Assembly (NCBI GenBank): GCA_029204045.2
Contig: CM055071.1
Location: 18,200,867-18,264,866, forward strand
DNA from: Tillandsia leiboldiana
Taxonomy: Eukaryota; Streptophyta; Magnoliopsida; Poales; Bromeliaceae
Direction: 5' to 3'
Length of the DNA stretch: 64,000 nt
Positions 9,901 to 21,900 of this stretch are shown piece by piece (the stretch's first letter is position 1; each line of letters opens with the position of its first letter). Below the pieces are notes generated by a model, which did not search any database, was not told where the DNA came from, and worked only from the letters and a program-made list of their open reading frames with translations. A program made the position numbers and the translations under genes.

Positions 9901-12900
9901 GAAAGATGTATTGAGAAAACTGAAAGCTACATTAAACAAAGCAATAAATTTCCTTTTGGGGGTAGAACACTAAAAATAACAAAAAAGTTCAAAATATTTC
10001 TATCTTCTACGTCTTTTGAATTTTCATGAAACTTCTCATCTATAACTCCAAGAACGCAACAGCATCTCCTCAGCATTTTCATTCTATCAATGAAAGGTTA
10101 TACAACACACTCATGCTCTTGACCACCAAGAATGCTGCTTTTACTTCGGTCTTACAACCTTCATCAGAATAAAAAAGTGCAAAGATGCCAGCATAAAAAC
10201 ATTATATCCAACTAGAACATAGTAAGAGATCCATTGGAAGTACTAGAAGGTGTAACTCCTTGGAATTCTTCACTTTGCAAATCATTTTACACTAATCAAA
10301 TTTCCTTTAATTTTACAGGGCCTCTATAGGGGGCGACTGTTGAGGCCTGTTCAATGCACCCTTCTGAATTAAACCCATAATCTCTAATAAAGCAGTTACC
10401 CTTAACCGCTAGAGTAATAACATACAATATACGAAGGGAATAAAGAAATAATTTTGACAAAAAGCAATTGATGGTTGATGCATTAAAAAGAAAAAAAAAG
10501 TCAGCGTTAAAAATAGGAATTCACTCGTTTCGGAAATATTTGTTGTTCCCATATGGCAGGAAAAAAGAGATGGCAAAATTGATACTAACCAAGAGACATT
10601 GCTATTTAAAAGAAATAATAATTTTCTTTTCCAAAATTGGTTATAGTTGATTTCTGATTTCTTTTTTTTTTTTATCAACCAACTAACTGTCAGTAAAAAT
10701 TTAAAAGCAACCAACCAGCTGAACTGTAGTGCACCGGCTTTCGCTAAAGTAGCAAAGTGCGGGTAAGTCACTTCGAGTGTGTTTAAAAACATAATAAAGA
10801 TGAGTTAAGTGTAAGTTGGTTTGAAGCAAAAGGCATCCGGACCAAAATTGTGTTGGAAAGCGAGCTTGGAAAATCAAAATTTGCAAAACTTCATATTGTA
10901 GCATAGAGTACCGGTACCTCAAGGCACGTACCGAAACACCATAGAAGATTGGAAAATCTAGCTCTCCGATTTTTAAGGAACCAAAGGAGACGTATCGGAA
11001 CCAGAGTCCGCGTACCAGTACCAAAGCCCGCATATCGGTACCTCAACCCGTGTACCGGTACCTCAAGCCACTGACAGCACGTGCAGAATGGCTTAACCAT
11101 GATTAATTTGGGGGTTTAGGTGGGGTTAACTCAGCTTAAAACACTCCCCTTCACAGCCAAACACCATTACCCACCCATCTTTCTTATTTACCTCTTCTCT
11201 TTCTCTCTCTAGAAGCTTGGGACAGGAAGCCCTAGCTTGGAAGGTTGAAGAGATTGATCTCTTGGGAGGCAAAAGACTTGGAGAAGGCTTCCAAAGAAGA
11301 TTCTTGGAGGTGGAAAGAGCCTTATTCCACACGTTTTTAGAGCAAGAACAAGAGATAAGCTTTTACACCCCGTTTGGCAACGGAACTATTTTAGGGATAA
11401 GGGGGATATCCTCCTTATCCTTCCAAACATATCAGGAACTACGGGAATACTTTGTTCCAGTACAACTAGAATGAGTGAGAATTACTGTTCTCACTCTTCC
11501 CAACCACCCTCTTGCTTTTTCCTTAAATACCCTCCCACGTCTCCCGAGGCACCATCCATTATCTCATTATTACATAATAAAGCTTGAGGGCAAAAAAGTC
11601 ATTTAAAACAACTAATACTCTTTATTCTTCTTATTCCTTATTATCTACCAAACACAAAATCTCTTATTCCTGAAATCATCCCAAACGCTTTTTTACACTA
11701 GTTTCGTACCTTATACTTATCCCTGGAATAGCTAGTTCTGTCTTATCCCGTTACCAAACGGGCTTTTAGGGTTTTGGTATTTTTGGGTGTTTATGGATTT
11801 AAAAGAGATGAAATGATCTCTTATGGATTTTTATCCCACTTTTAAGAGATTTCATGGTGATTCAAGAGATCAAAGCCACATTTCCTTCAAGGAGTATTCA
11901 AGGTGGGGGATTTTGCCGAAAATGGTGATCTCTGCTCTTTTCCATTGCTTTTCAAATCTAGAAGAATGTTAGTGAGAGTAGATGTGTAGAGAACACATGG
12001 CTATTGAGCAAGTTAAGGTTTAACCCTAAGAGATAAATGTAAATAAAACCTAGTTGTAGATTATTCTTGCATGAAATTATGTGGTATATGGACTTACGAG
12101 AAAATCTAGGTCAAGGGGTGAAATGTGTGGCATGAAACCTAGGAGAAAAATCTACATTAAAATGAGTGGCATTTAACTTAGGAAAAAACTAAGGAGGAAA
12201 ATGTAAAGTTTCAACATAGAGTCATCGAACTCTAAGGTTAGAGTGATATGTCAATGTTTGTTGTCCTTGGCAACAATTAGCGATTCTAGATTAATGAACT
12301 TAGGGTGAATGTGCAAACTTGAGTAAACAAGAGAACTCTTAACCTAAATTGTTGTCCTTGGGGCATCTTGGCTATCCTAGAGTTAATAACCTAGGGTAAA
12401 AGGTAAAAGTAAAAGAGAATGCAAATGGCACATTCGGATTTGGAACTCGTAATTTAGGAGGTTTGCGTTGATGCCGACTCCCCAGGCATAGGCCCCTTTA
12501 GGTGAGATACTTCCAAAAGGTTTAAAGATAAAATATATTGCTAATGGCACATTTGAATTTGAGACTCGTTAATTAGAAATATGACTCCTAGGGTACGAGC
12601 CCATCGGACGAGATACTTTCGTAAGGCTAAAAGTAAAGAGAAAAGAAAGTGACCAAATGTGTTCGGGTTAGGTGTAACCCTTATAGCGGCATAGCAGCCG
12701 GGTTGTGGCATAGCGGCTGGGTTGTGGCATAGTGGCCTAGTGTGACATGGCATGGTAGCATATGACATTGAGCATGGACTAGTAGTGTAGAGATTTCATA
12801 TTTGCATACTAGCATAGTATTTACAGCTTTTCCTATTATCTTGCTATTATTGCTTGCATTGGATCCAGAGGTATAGAACATGTTTCTCGGTGGATGAACC

Positions 12901-15900
12901 AACTGAAAATTATTCGTAGTTCTCACACCACGTTGGTTTTCACTTTTTGCAGATCCAGATACAGCCGGTGAGGCATACGACAGAGGCAAGAGTCCAGCAG
13001 CTTAGAGACCTAGAGGGTCTAGTGGTATTATTACCCATTTTGCATTTTGAGTGAACTATATATTTTGTGAGGTTAAACAAAAAAAAATATGTAACTATTT
13101 GTTATATGGCACATGTTCATAGGAAATTATAACTAACACTGTATTGAGATGTTCACTCTTGTACTTTACTTTCAACTTGTTATAAATTTTTTGTTTAAAG
13201 GTTGAGTGTTATAGTTTAGTAGTTTTACTCTGATATTGTATCTCATTATACACCTTGTATTGATTGAGATGGTTTTTTCATTCCTTTCGGGTATAGAGAG
13301 ATCATGCCCGATTGGCGGGTCTAATGGCGAGCCCGAACTGACCAAATAAGCGGTCTCGGGACGTGACGGATTGGAGTGGTATCAGAGACTAGGAGTGCTT
13401 CTAAGCGGCTAGCAAACCTTAGGGAGTCTCTAGGGATTAGACACGAGAGTGGGTGTGGACTTTGGGCAAAAGTACTTGATTTGGCTTTTGTTGTTTCCAA
13501 AAAGGATGTTGGGAATGGATCGAGGGAAATAGATTCCTACATGCTAATGATATGTTGGGCGGCCGATAACATAACGTTAGGAGTGAGAGGAAGTATCCCT
13601 CATAGACTTTCGCATGATTGGGTCGACGGACTTTCTATTTGGCTTTTAGTTACACATTTGTCCGAATTATTAAACTTTGGACTAATATTCTCGGTGTGGT
13701 GTACAGAGAGCTATGACACCACGTAGGGAGACACGTTTGACGCGACCCGAGCCGGGAGAGGGCTCTGTGTTGAATGAGGTACACAAGCTGCGAGAGCAGG
13801 TGACCGCGCTTATCGGCGTGGTTCAGCAGCAGGCGGAGGCCTCACGACGACAAGAGGAGGCTTCCCGCCTACAGGAGAAGGCTTTCTAGCGCCAAGAGGA
13901 GGCGTCGATGCGCCAAGCGGCGCAGATCGAGAGGTTATAGGAGATGATAGCGCAGCAAGCTGAGGCTGCACAGACGGCGCATGAGCACATAGTGTCGCCA
14001 CATCTAGGGGCGACAGTGGAGGGAGTGGCGGTGGCAGCCGAGCCTATGTCGGCGCGCCCTGCACCATCGGTTGGGGTCACTAGGGAGATGCCCCAGCGAG
14101 CCGACTTGGGCCTATCAAATGTTGAGTACGAGACCCAAAAGGCGGAGCAGGATAGGGCGATGGAAAGCCTCAACAACTTTCAGAAATTCCATCCGTCGAC
14201 GTATAGCAGCGAGGGCTCAAACACGATAATCTAGAGTCATAGGTCGACTCCATGGAGAAGCTGTTCGAGAACCTGCGGGTGCCGGAGCGGGACCGAGTCA
14301 TATTGGCGGTTCCGTTCCTCGACAAGATGGCACACCGTTGGTGGAAAGCGGAACTAGCGAGGCGGGCCGATGCCGCCTTGTCTTCACCGACTTAGGAGTT
14401 TCGGGGACTCCTATTTGCTACCTACTTCCTCGACAGCACCAAGCAGCAGATGGAGGAGGACTTCAAGAACCTCAAATAGGGGAGTCGTACAATGCAGGAG
14501 TATAAGTACGAATTCTCCTGCATCGTCAGCTGGCGCTCCTCCGTCATGCGCAGTGAGTGGGACAAGCCGTGGTGTTTCGAGGAGGGCCTTCGACCCAGCA
14601 TCTATTCGAAGGTCCAGTTGCTGAACATCGCGACCTACAGGGAGATAGTCGATCGATCCCGTCTGATTGAGCGGGGTGAGGCCGTGGTGCACTAGCAGCG
14701 CGAGGCCTATGAGAAGGACAAGGGGAAGGAGAAGAAAAGACAACCGGGTAGGTCTGGGGGTCAATCCATCTCCAAGCAGCCCCCTAAGCATCTGCGCCAG
14801 CAGTCATATTCTTAGGAGGTGCGTCATTTGCGGAGGGCCGCATCGATCGCCGTAGTGCGAGGAGCAACACAGAAGGTGTTATAGATGTGGTCGGCCGGGC
14901 CACGTGTCCTCGAAGTGCTACAGGGGTGTGTCTCCAGACCCGACTACTGCTTCGATTCCATCTGCCCCAAGGCAGAGCATAGGGGCTATACCGGCCCCAC
15001 CTGGCAGGCGACCATCTGCATCTCGCTAGCCACCGAGTGGCAGGTATAATTTTTGCCACCCAGGTGGTGGAGGAGGAGCCAGCCGTGGACGACGTCGTGG
15101 CAGGTATAATTTCTATCAACGATATTCGATGCAGGGCTTTATTCGATACAGGTGCATCGCATTCATTCGTCAGTAGGTCTTTTGCCATGACATACGGTCT
15201 AGAAGTATTTAAGTCCAAGAGTGCTACGGCGGTGCAAGTGCCAGAGCATTCATTTGAGATCGCCGAGTACAGTCCTACCTGTCCCGTGCGGATAGACGAT
15301 TGGTTTAGGCAAGTGGACTTTTTGGTCCTAAGACGATTGGAGGATTTTGACGTGGTATTGGGAATGGACTGGCTCTCGAGGTATTACGCCACTATCGATT
15401 GCGAGAGTCGAGTCATCACTTTTCGGGAACCCGGACAGAAAGAGTTCGTCTATAAGGCATGTAGAAGCTCATTGTTCGCTCTGACAGTCTCCACATCTCT
15501 AGCCAAGAAATTAATCAATGATGGATGCGTGGCCTATTTGGCCACCATAGTAGAGGAGCGAAAAGAGAAACCTACGGTGGAGAGTATTCCAACGGCGCGG
15601 GAGTATCCAGATGTATTCCCCGCGGAGTTGCCGAGCATTCCGGAGGACCGGGAGATCGAGTTCATCATAGACTTGATTCCTGAGACGGCTCCAGTTTCGA
15701 AGGCGCCGTATAGAATGGCCCCGGCAGAGTTAAAGGAGCTCAAGGCTCGTTGCATGACTTGCTAGACAAGGATTTCATTAGGCCCAGTGTATCTCCATAG
15801 GGAGCTCCAGTATTGTTCGTGAGGGAGAATGACGGGTCTTTCTGGCTACGTGTGGATTATTGAAAACTCAATAAAATGACGATCAAGAACCGATATCCAT

Positions 15901-18900
15901 TGCCGAGGATCGATAACCTGTTCGATCAATTGCAAGTTTCTCGGGTATTTTCGAAAATTGATCTTCAATCGGGATACCACCAACTAAAAGTTATGCCAGA
16001 AGATGTACACAAAACGGCTTTCAGAACATGATATAGACATTATAAGTTCACGGTAATGCCGTTTGGGTTGACTAATGCCCCGACGGCGTTCATGGATTTA
16101 ATGAATCACGTTTTCCAACCATTCCTGGACCGATTTGTTGTGGTCTTCATTGACGACATTTTGGTCTACTCCTGAAGTGACATTGAGCACAAGGAGCATC
16201 TTCAGCAAGTATTGCAAGTGATTCAGGAGCGGAGGCTATTCGCGAAGCTAAAGAAATACGAATTTCGGCTCCGAGAAGTGGCATTTTTAGGACATGTGAT
16301 CTCTGAGAGGGGTGTCAGTGGACGCCAAGAAAATTGAAACAATCAGAGATTGACCTCGACTAACCAATGTTACCGAAGTCTGAAGCTTTGTTAGGCTTGC
16401 GGGGTATTATAGACGGTTCGTGGAGGGTTCTCCAAAATTACCACTCCACTTACGAGTCTTACAAAGAAAGAGGCTAAGTTCATTTGGAACGATGAATGCG
16501 AGAGGTGCTTCCAACTTCTGAAGGAATTGTTGACATCGGCTCCAATTCTCGCTTTACCTACGGTGGGGAAGGATTTTGCGGTGTATAGTGATGCATCGTG
16601 TAGTGGTTTGGGGTGTGTACTTATGTAGGAGGGGAAGGTTATAGCTTATGCCTCTCGACAACTGCAGAGCTATAAAAAGAATTACCCCACCCACAACCTC
16701 GAGCTTGCCGCAGTGATATTTGCACTAAAGCTATGGCGGCATTATTTATATGGCGAGTATTGTGAGATCTACACGTATCACAAAAGGCTCAAGAACCTAT
16801 TTACTCAGAAGGAGTTGAATCTGAAACAGCGTCGGTGGCTTGAGCTACTAAAGAATTATGATGTTAGCATCCTATACCACCCGGAAAAAACAAACGTGGT
16901 GGCCGACGCATTAAGTAGAAAATCAGTGAAAAATCTCGCCATGGCTATTACTGATCAGTACCCGTTGCAAGCGGAAATGCGCGGTTTGGATTGGAAGTGG
17001 TGGCTTTCGGCGCTCCCGCGACACTTATGACACTTCGAGTGCAACCCACCTGGTTGGAAAAAATCAAGGAAAAGCAAGCTGCTGATAAGAAACTCCAAAA
17101 AGTGCGGTCTGATATTGAGGGCGGGCGCGCGATGGACTTTAGTGTGGACTCAGAGGGAGTCTTAAAGTTTCGGGATAGATTATGTGTGCCGAATGACAAG
17201 GAAATGCGAGAGGAGATACACCAAGAAGCACACCGATCTCCATATACGATTCACCTCGGCGGCACCAAGATGTACAAAGATCTCATAACACATTTCTGGT
17301 AGTCGGGTATGAAGAAAGATGCTGGACGCTTTGTGGCTTAGTATCTAGTGCGCCAACAAGTTAAAGCTGAGCATCGACTTCTGGCGGGCAAACTTCAAAA
17401 CCTACCAATACCCGTTTGGAAGTGGGAGAATATCGCGATGGACTTCATCGTGGGCTTGGCTAGATCACAAGCGGGCCACGACGCGATATGGGTGGTGGTG
17501 AATCGATTGACTAAAGCGGCACACTTCTTGCCAATCCACACCACGTGGTCGAGAGACAAGTTGGCACAATTGTACATTGATGAGATCATGCGCCTACATG
17601 GAAAACCCGTTTCTGTCGTGTCGGATCGGGATTCTCGATTCGTTTCACAATTTTAGAAGAGTTTTCATGAGATTCTTGGGACACGCCTTGATTTTAGCAC
17701 TGTATATCATCCTCAGAGCGATGGGCAATCGAAGAGGACCAATCAGATCCTCGAGAATTTGTTAAGGGCATGTGTTTTGGATTATGGCGTCGGATGGCAG
17801 CAGTATTTGCCTATTGCGGAGCTCGCCTACAACAATAGCTTCTAGGCCAGTATCAAGATGGCACCCTTTGAGGCGTTGTACGGCAGGAAATGCCAATCTC
17901 CGTTGCATTGGAGTGAAGTCGATGAAAAGTCAACATTGAGCCCAGATGTGTTACAGGAGGTTGAGGAGAAAGTGCGAATTGCGCGTTAGCGGTTAGTGAC
18001 GGCGCAAAATCGGCAAAAGAGTTATTCCAACAAGAGAGGACACGACTTGAAATTTAGCGTCGGCGAACACGTGTTCTTGAAGGCATCACCGACCAGGGAT
18101 GTGGTGCGATTTAGGATGCGGGGAAAGCTCAGTCCTCGCTTTATTGGCCCTTACAAGGTGTTGGAGCGGGTTGGCCCTGTGGCCTACAGAGTGGCATTGC
18201 CTCCGGGGTTGGCAGGAGTACACGATGTTTTCCATGTATCCCAGCTCCGCCAGTATGTTCATGACCCGACTCACATTATCGACTATCCCCCGTTGGACCT
18301 ACGAGAGGATTTGAGTTATGAGGAGTACCCGCGGAAGATAGTCGACCGACAAGAGAAGAAGTTGAGAAATCGCTCCATCTCGTACGTAAAAGTGTTGTGG
18401 GCTAACCACGGTGATCAAGAAGCCACCTGGGAGCTAGAGAGCGCAATGCGGGAGCGGCATCCTCACTTATTCAAGGAATAAGCTAAGATATGCGAGATTT
18501 TAGTTTTGCGGACGAAACTCCTATAATGAGGGAGGGATGTAGTGCACCGACTTTCGCTAAAATAGCAAAGTGTGGCTAAGTCACTCCGACCGTGTTTAAA
18601 AATATGATAAAAATGAGTTAAGTGTAAGTTGGTTCGAAGCAAAAGGCATCCGGACTAAAGTTGAGTTGGAAAGCGAGCTTGAAAAATCAAAATCTGCAAA
18701 ACTTCAGATTGTAGCATGGAGTACTGGTACCTCAAGGCACGTATCGAAACCCCATAGAAGACTGAAAATTCTAGCTCTCGAGTTTTTGAGGTACTAAGGG
18801 AGACGTACCGGTACCAGAGTCCGTGTACCGGTACCAGAGGCCGCATACCGTTACCTCAACCCGTGTATCGGTACCTCAAGCCACTGACAGCATGTGCATA

Positions 18901-21900
18901 ATGGCTTAATCATAGTTAATTTGGCGGTTAAGGTGGGGTTAACTCAGCTTAAAACACTCCATTCTACAGCCAAACACCATTACCCACCCATCTTTCTCAT
19001 TTACCTCTTCTCTTTCTCTCTCTAGAAGCTTGGGAGAGAAAACCCTAGCTTGGAAGGTTTGAGGGATTGATCTCTTGGGAGGTAAGAGACTTGGAGAAGG
19101 TTTCCAAAGGAGATTCTTGGAGATGGAAAGAGCCTTCTTTTCCACGTTTTTGGAGCAAGAACAAGAAGTAAGCTTTTAGGCTCCGTTTGGTAATGGAATA
19201 AAAGAGAACTAGCTGTTCCAGGGATAAGTATAAAGTTCGGAACTAGTGTAAAAAAGTGTTTGGTTGGATATATATTAGATTAGTTTCAGGGATAAGAGAA
19301 ATTTTGTTTGGTTTGATAGGGAATAAGAGGAATAGAGAGTAGTATTTGATTAAAATGATGTTTTTGTCCTCAACCATAATAGTTTTTTAAAAATAAATAA
19401 AAATTTTATTTGTATGATTTTAAATATTTAATTAAAAATATTTATTAAAAAAATTTATTAAAATTTATATTTTACTGGTATATAAAAAAAATATTAAAAA
19501 ATTTTAAAATTTTGAAATTTTATACATTTTTAAAAATAAAAAATTTTAAATTTTATAAATTTAAATATCTTACAATTTAAAATTTTTAAATTTACAGAAA
19601 AAAAAAACCCTATTTGGGGCAAGTTTGGAAACCCAACCTTGTCCCAGGGGCAAAGGTGGAACAGTTGTTCCCCCCGATCCCATTTGTGTTTGGGTTAATT
19701 TGGGGGATATCCCCCTTATCCTCCAAATTAATCCCAATCCAAACGCCTCCTTAGGATTTTGGGGGTGGTTATGGATTTAAAAGAGATGAAATGATCTCTT
19801 ATTGATTTTTATCCCACTTTTAGGAGATTTCGTGGTGATTCAAGATATCAAAGCCACCTTTCCTTCAAGGAGTATTCAAGGTGGGGGATTTTGCCGAAAA
19901 GAGTGATCTCTACTCTTTTCCTTTGCTTTTCAAATCTAGAAGCATGAAAGTGAGAGTAGATGTGTAGAGAACACATGGCTATTGAGCAAGTTAGGGTTTA
20001 ACCCTAAGAGATAAATGTAAATAAAACCTAGTTGTAGGTTATTCTTGCATGGAATTATGTGGTATATGGACTTAGGAGAAAATCTAGATCAAGGGATGAA
20101 ATGTGTGGCATGAAACCTAGGAGAAAAATCTAGGTTAAAATGAGTGGCATTTAACTAAGGAAAAACCTGAGGAAAATGCAGAGTTTCAACATAGAGTCAT
20201 CGAACTCTAAGGTTAGAGTGATATGTCGATGTTTGTTGTCCTTGGCAACAATTAACGATTCTAGAGTAATGAACTTAGGGTAAATGTGCAAACTTGAGTA
20301 AACAAGAGAACTCTAAACCTAAATTGTTGTCCTTGGGGCATCTTAGCTATCCTACAGTTAATAACCAAGGGTAAAAGGTAAAAGTAAAAGAGAATGCAAA
20401 TGGCACCTTCAGATTTGGGACTCGTAATTTGGGAGGTTTGCGTTGATGCCGCCTCCCCGGGTACTGAACCCTTTAGGCGAGGTACTTCCGAAAGGTATAA
20501 AGATAAAATATATTACAAATGGCGCCTTCGAATTTGAGACTCGTTAATTTGGAAAAGGACTCCTAGGGCACAGGCCCATCGGATGAGAAACTTTCGAAAG
20601 GCTAAAAGTAAAGAGAAAAAGAAAGTGACCAAATGTGGTCGGGTTAGGTGTAACCCTTATAGCGGCATGGTGGTCGGGTTGTGGCATAGTGGCCTAGTGT
20701 GACATGGCATGGTAGCATATGACATTGAGCATGAATTAGTAGTGTAGAGATTTCATATCTGCATACTAGCATAGTATTTACAGCTTTTTCTATTATCTTG
20801 CTACTATTGCTTGCATTGGACCAAGAGGTGTAGAACATATTTCTCGGTGGATAAACCCACTGGAAACTATTCGTAGTTTTCACGCCTCGTTGGTTTCCAC
20901 TTTTTGCAGATCAAGGTACAGCCAGTGAGGCATACGATAGTGGCAAGAGCCCAGCAGCTTAGAAACTTAGAGGGTCTAGTGGTATTATTACCCATTTTGC
21001 ATTTTGAGTGAACTATGTATTTTGTGAGGTTAAACAAAGAAAAATTGTAACTATTTGTTATATGGCACATGTTCACAGAAACTTGTAACTAATACTATAT
21101 TGACATGTTCACTCTTGTACTACTTTCAACTTGTTATAAATTTTTTGTTTAAAGGTTGAATGTTATAGTTTAGTAATTTTACTCTTATATTGTATCTCAT
21201 TGTACACCTTGTATTGATTGAGATGATTGTTCCATTCCTTTCGGGTATAGAGAAGTCATGCCCAATTGGCGGGGGTCTGTTGGCGTGTCCGAACTGACCA
21301 AATAGACGGTCTCAGGGCGTGACATGAACTTTGCTAGTTCTCCAAATTATTTCAATCTTTCCTACCATTTCCTATTTCAATGCCATAACCACTAAAATGT
21401 TGAATTCAATTAGATGGTTATAATTTCAAGGTAAAAGATTGCAATTTTAATTCAGGTAAATAATGAAACTTTGCTTAAGCACCAGCATTATCCTTCATTT
21501 CACATCTATCAAGGAAAGCATTTCAAATTTATGCAAGGGGTAGAAGTTAAGAATATTGCCATTACCTTCAAATTTGCAATTATTTTTATACAGTATACAG
21601 TAGAACTACAAGAATGTGCTGAAAATAGCAAATAGCATAGTGCAAAATTCAAATTCTAGGCCTACATGAATAAATGTGTCGAGCAAAAAAAATAGGTGCA
21701 TTGTTGTGTGGGTGCAAATGTATAAGAGAAGGAATACTTGGCAATTTGTTATTTTGTCATTGCATGAAGGTAAGCTGCAAACACCAACTGGCCCATTAGT
21801 ATTAACAGCTAGGTAGAATGTGACTTTGATCTGTCGAGAAAAAAAATAGATGCATTGTTGTGTGGGTGCAAAAGCATAAGAAAAGGAATACTTGGCAATT

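Larger units (their letters stand above)
10725..21324 (+). mobile_element. Full-length but decayed Gypsy chromovirus (family A, Tekay/Del-like) in intron 3 of the nuclease gene
   Basis: A complete 10.6-kb structure: 5' LTR 10725-13368, primer-binding site 13377-13388, gag and pol remnants 13713-18481, polypurine tract just before 18538, 3' LTR 18538-21324, and 5-bp duplication TGAAC. Domain order protease, reverse transcriptase, RNase H, integrase and chromodomain-like C-terminus identifies a Ty3/Gypsy chromovirus, most like the Tekay/Del clade. It is plus-oriented, antisense to the host gene. The two LTRs differ at roughly one position in ten over the first 200 bp, and the ORFs are broken many times. 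It is therefore an old, inactive copy. Confidence 0.93.

Noticed and set aside
12541..12989. Short minus-strand ORFs with CHNPAAMPQPG-type repeats in the family A LTR
   Set aside because: They come from short 'cagccgggttgtggcata' type repeats and differ between the 5' and 3' LTR copies.
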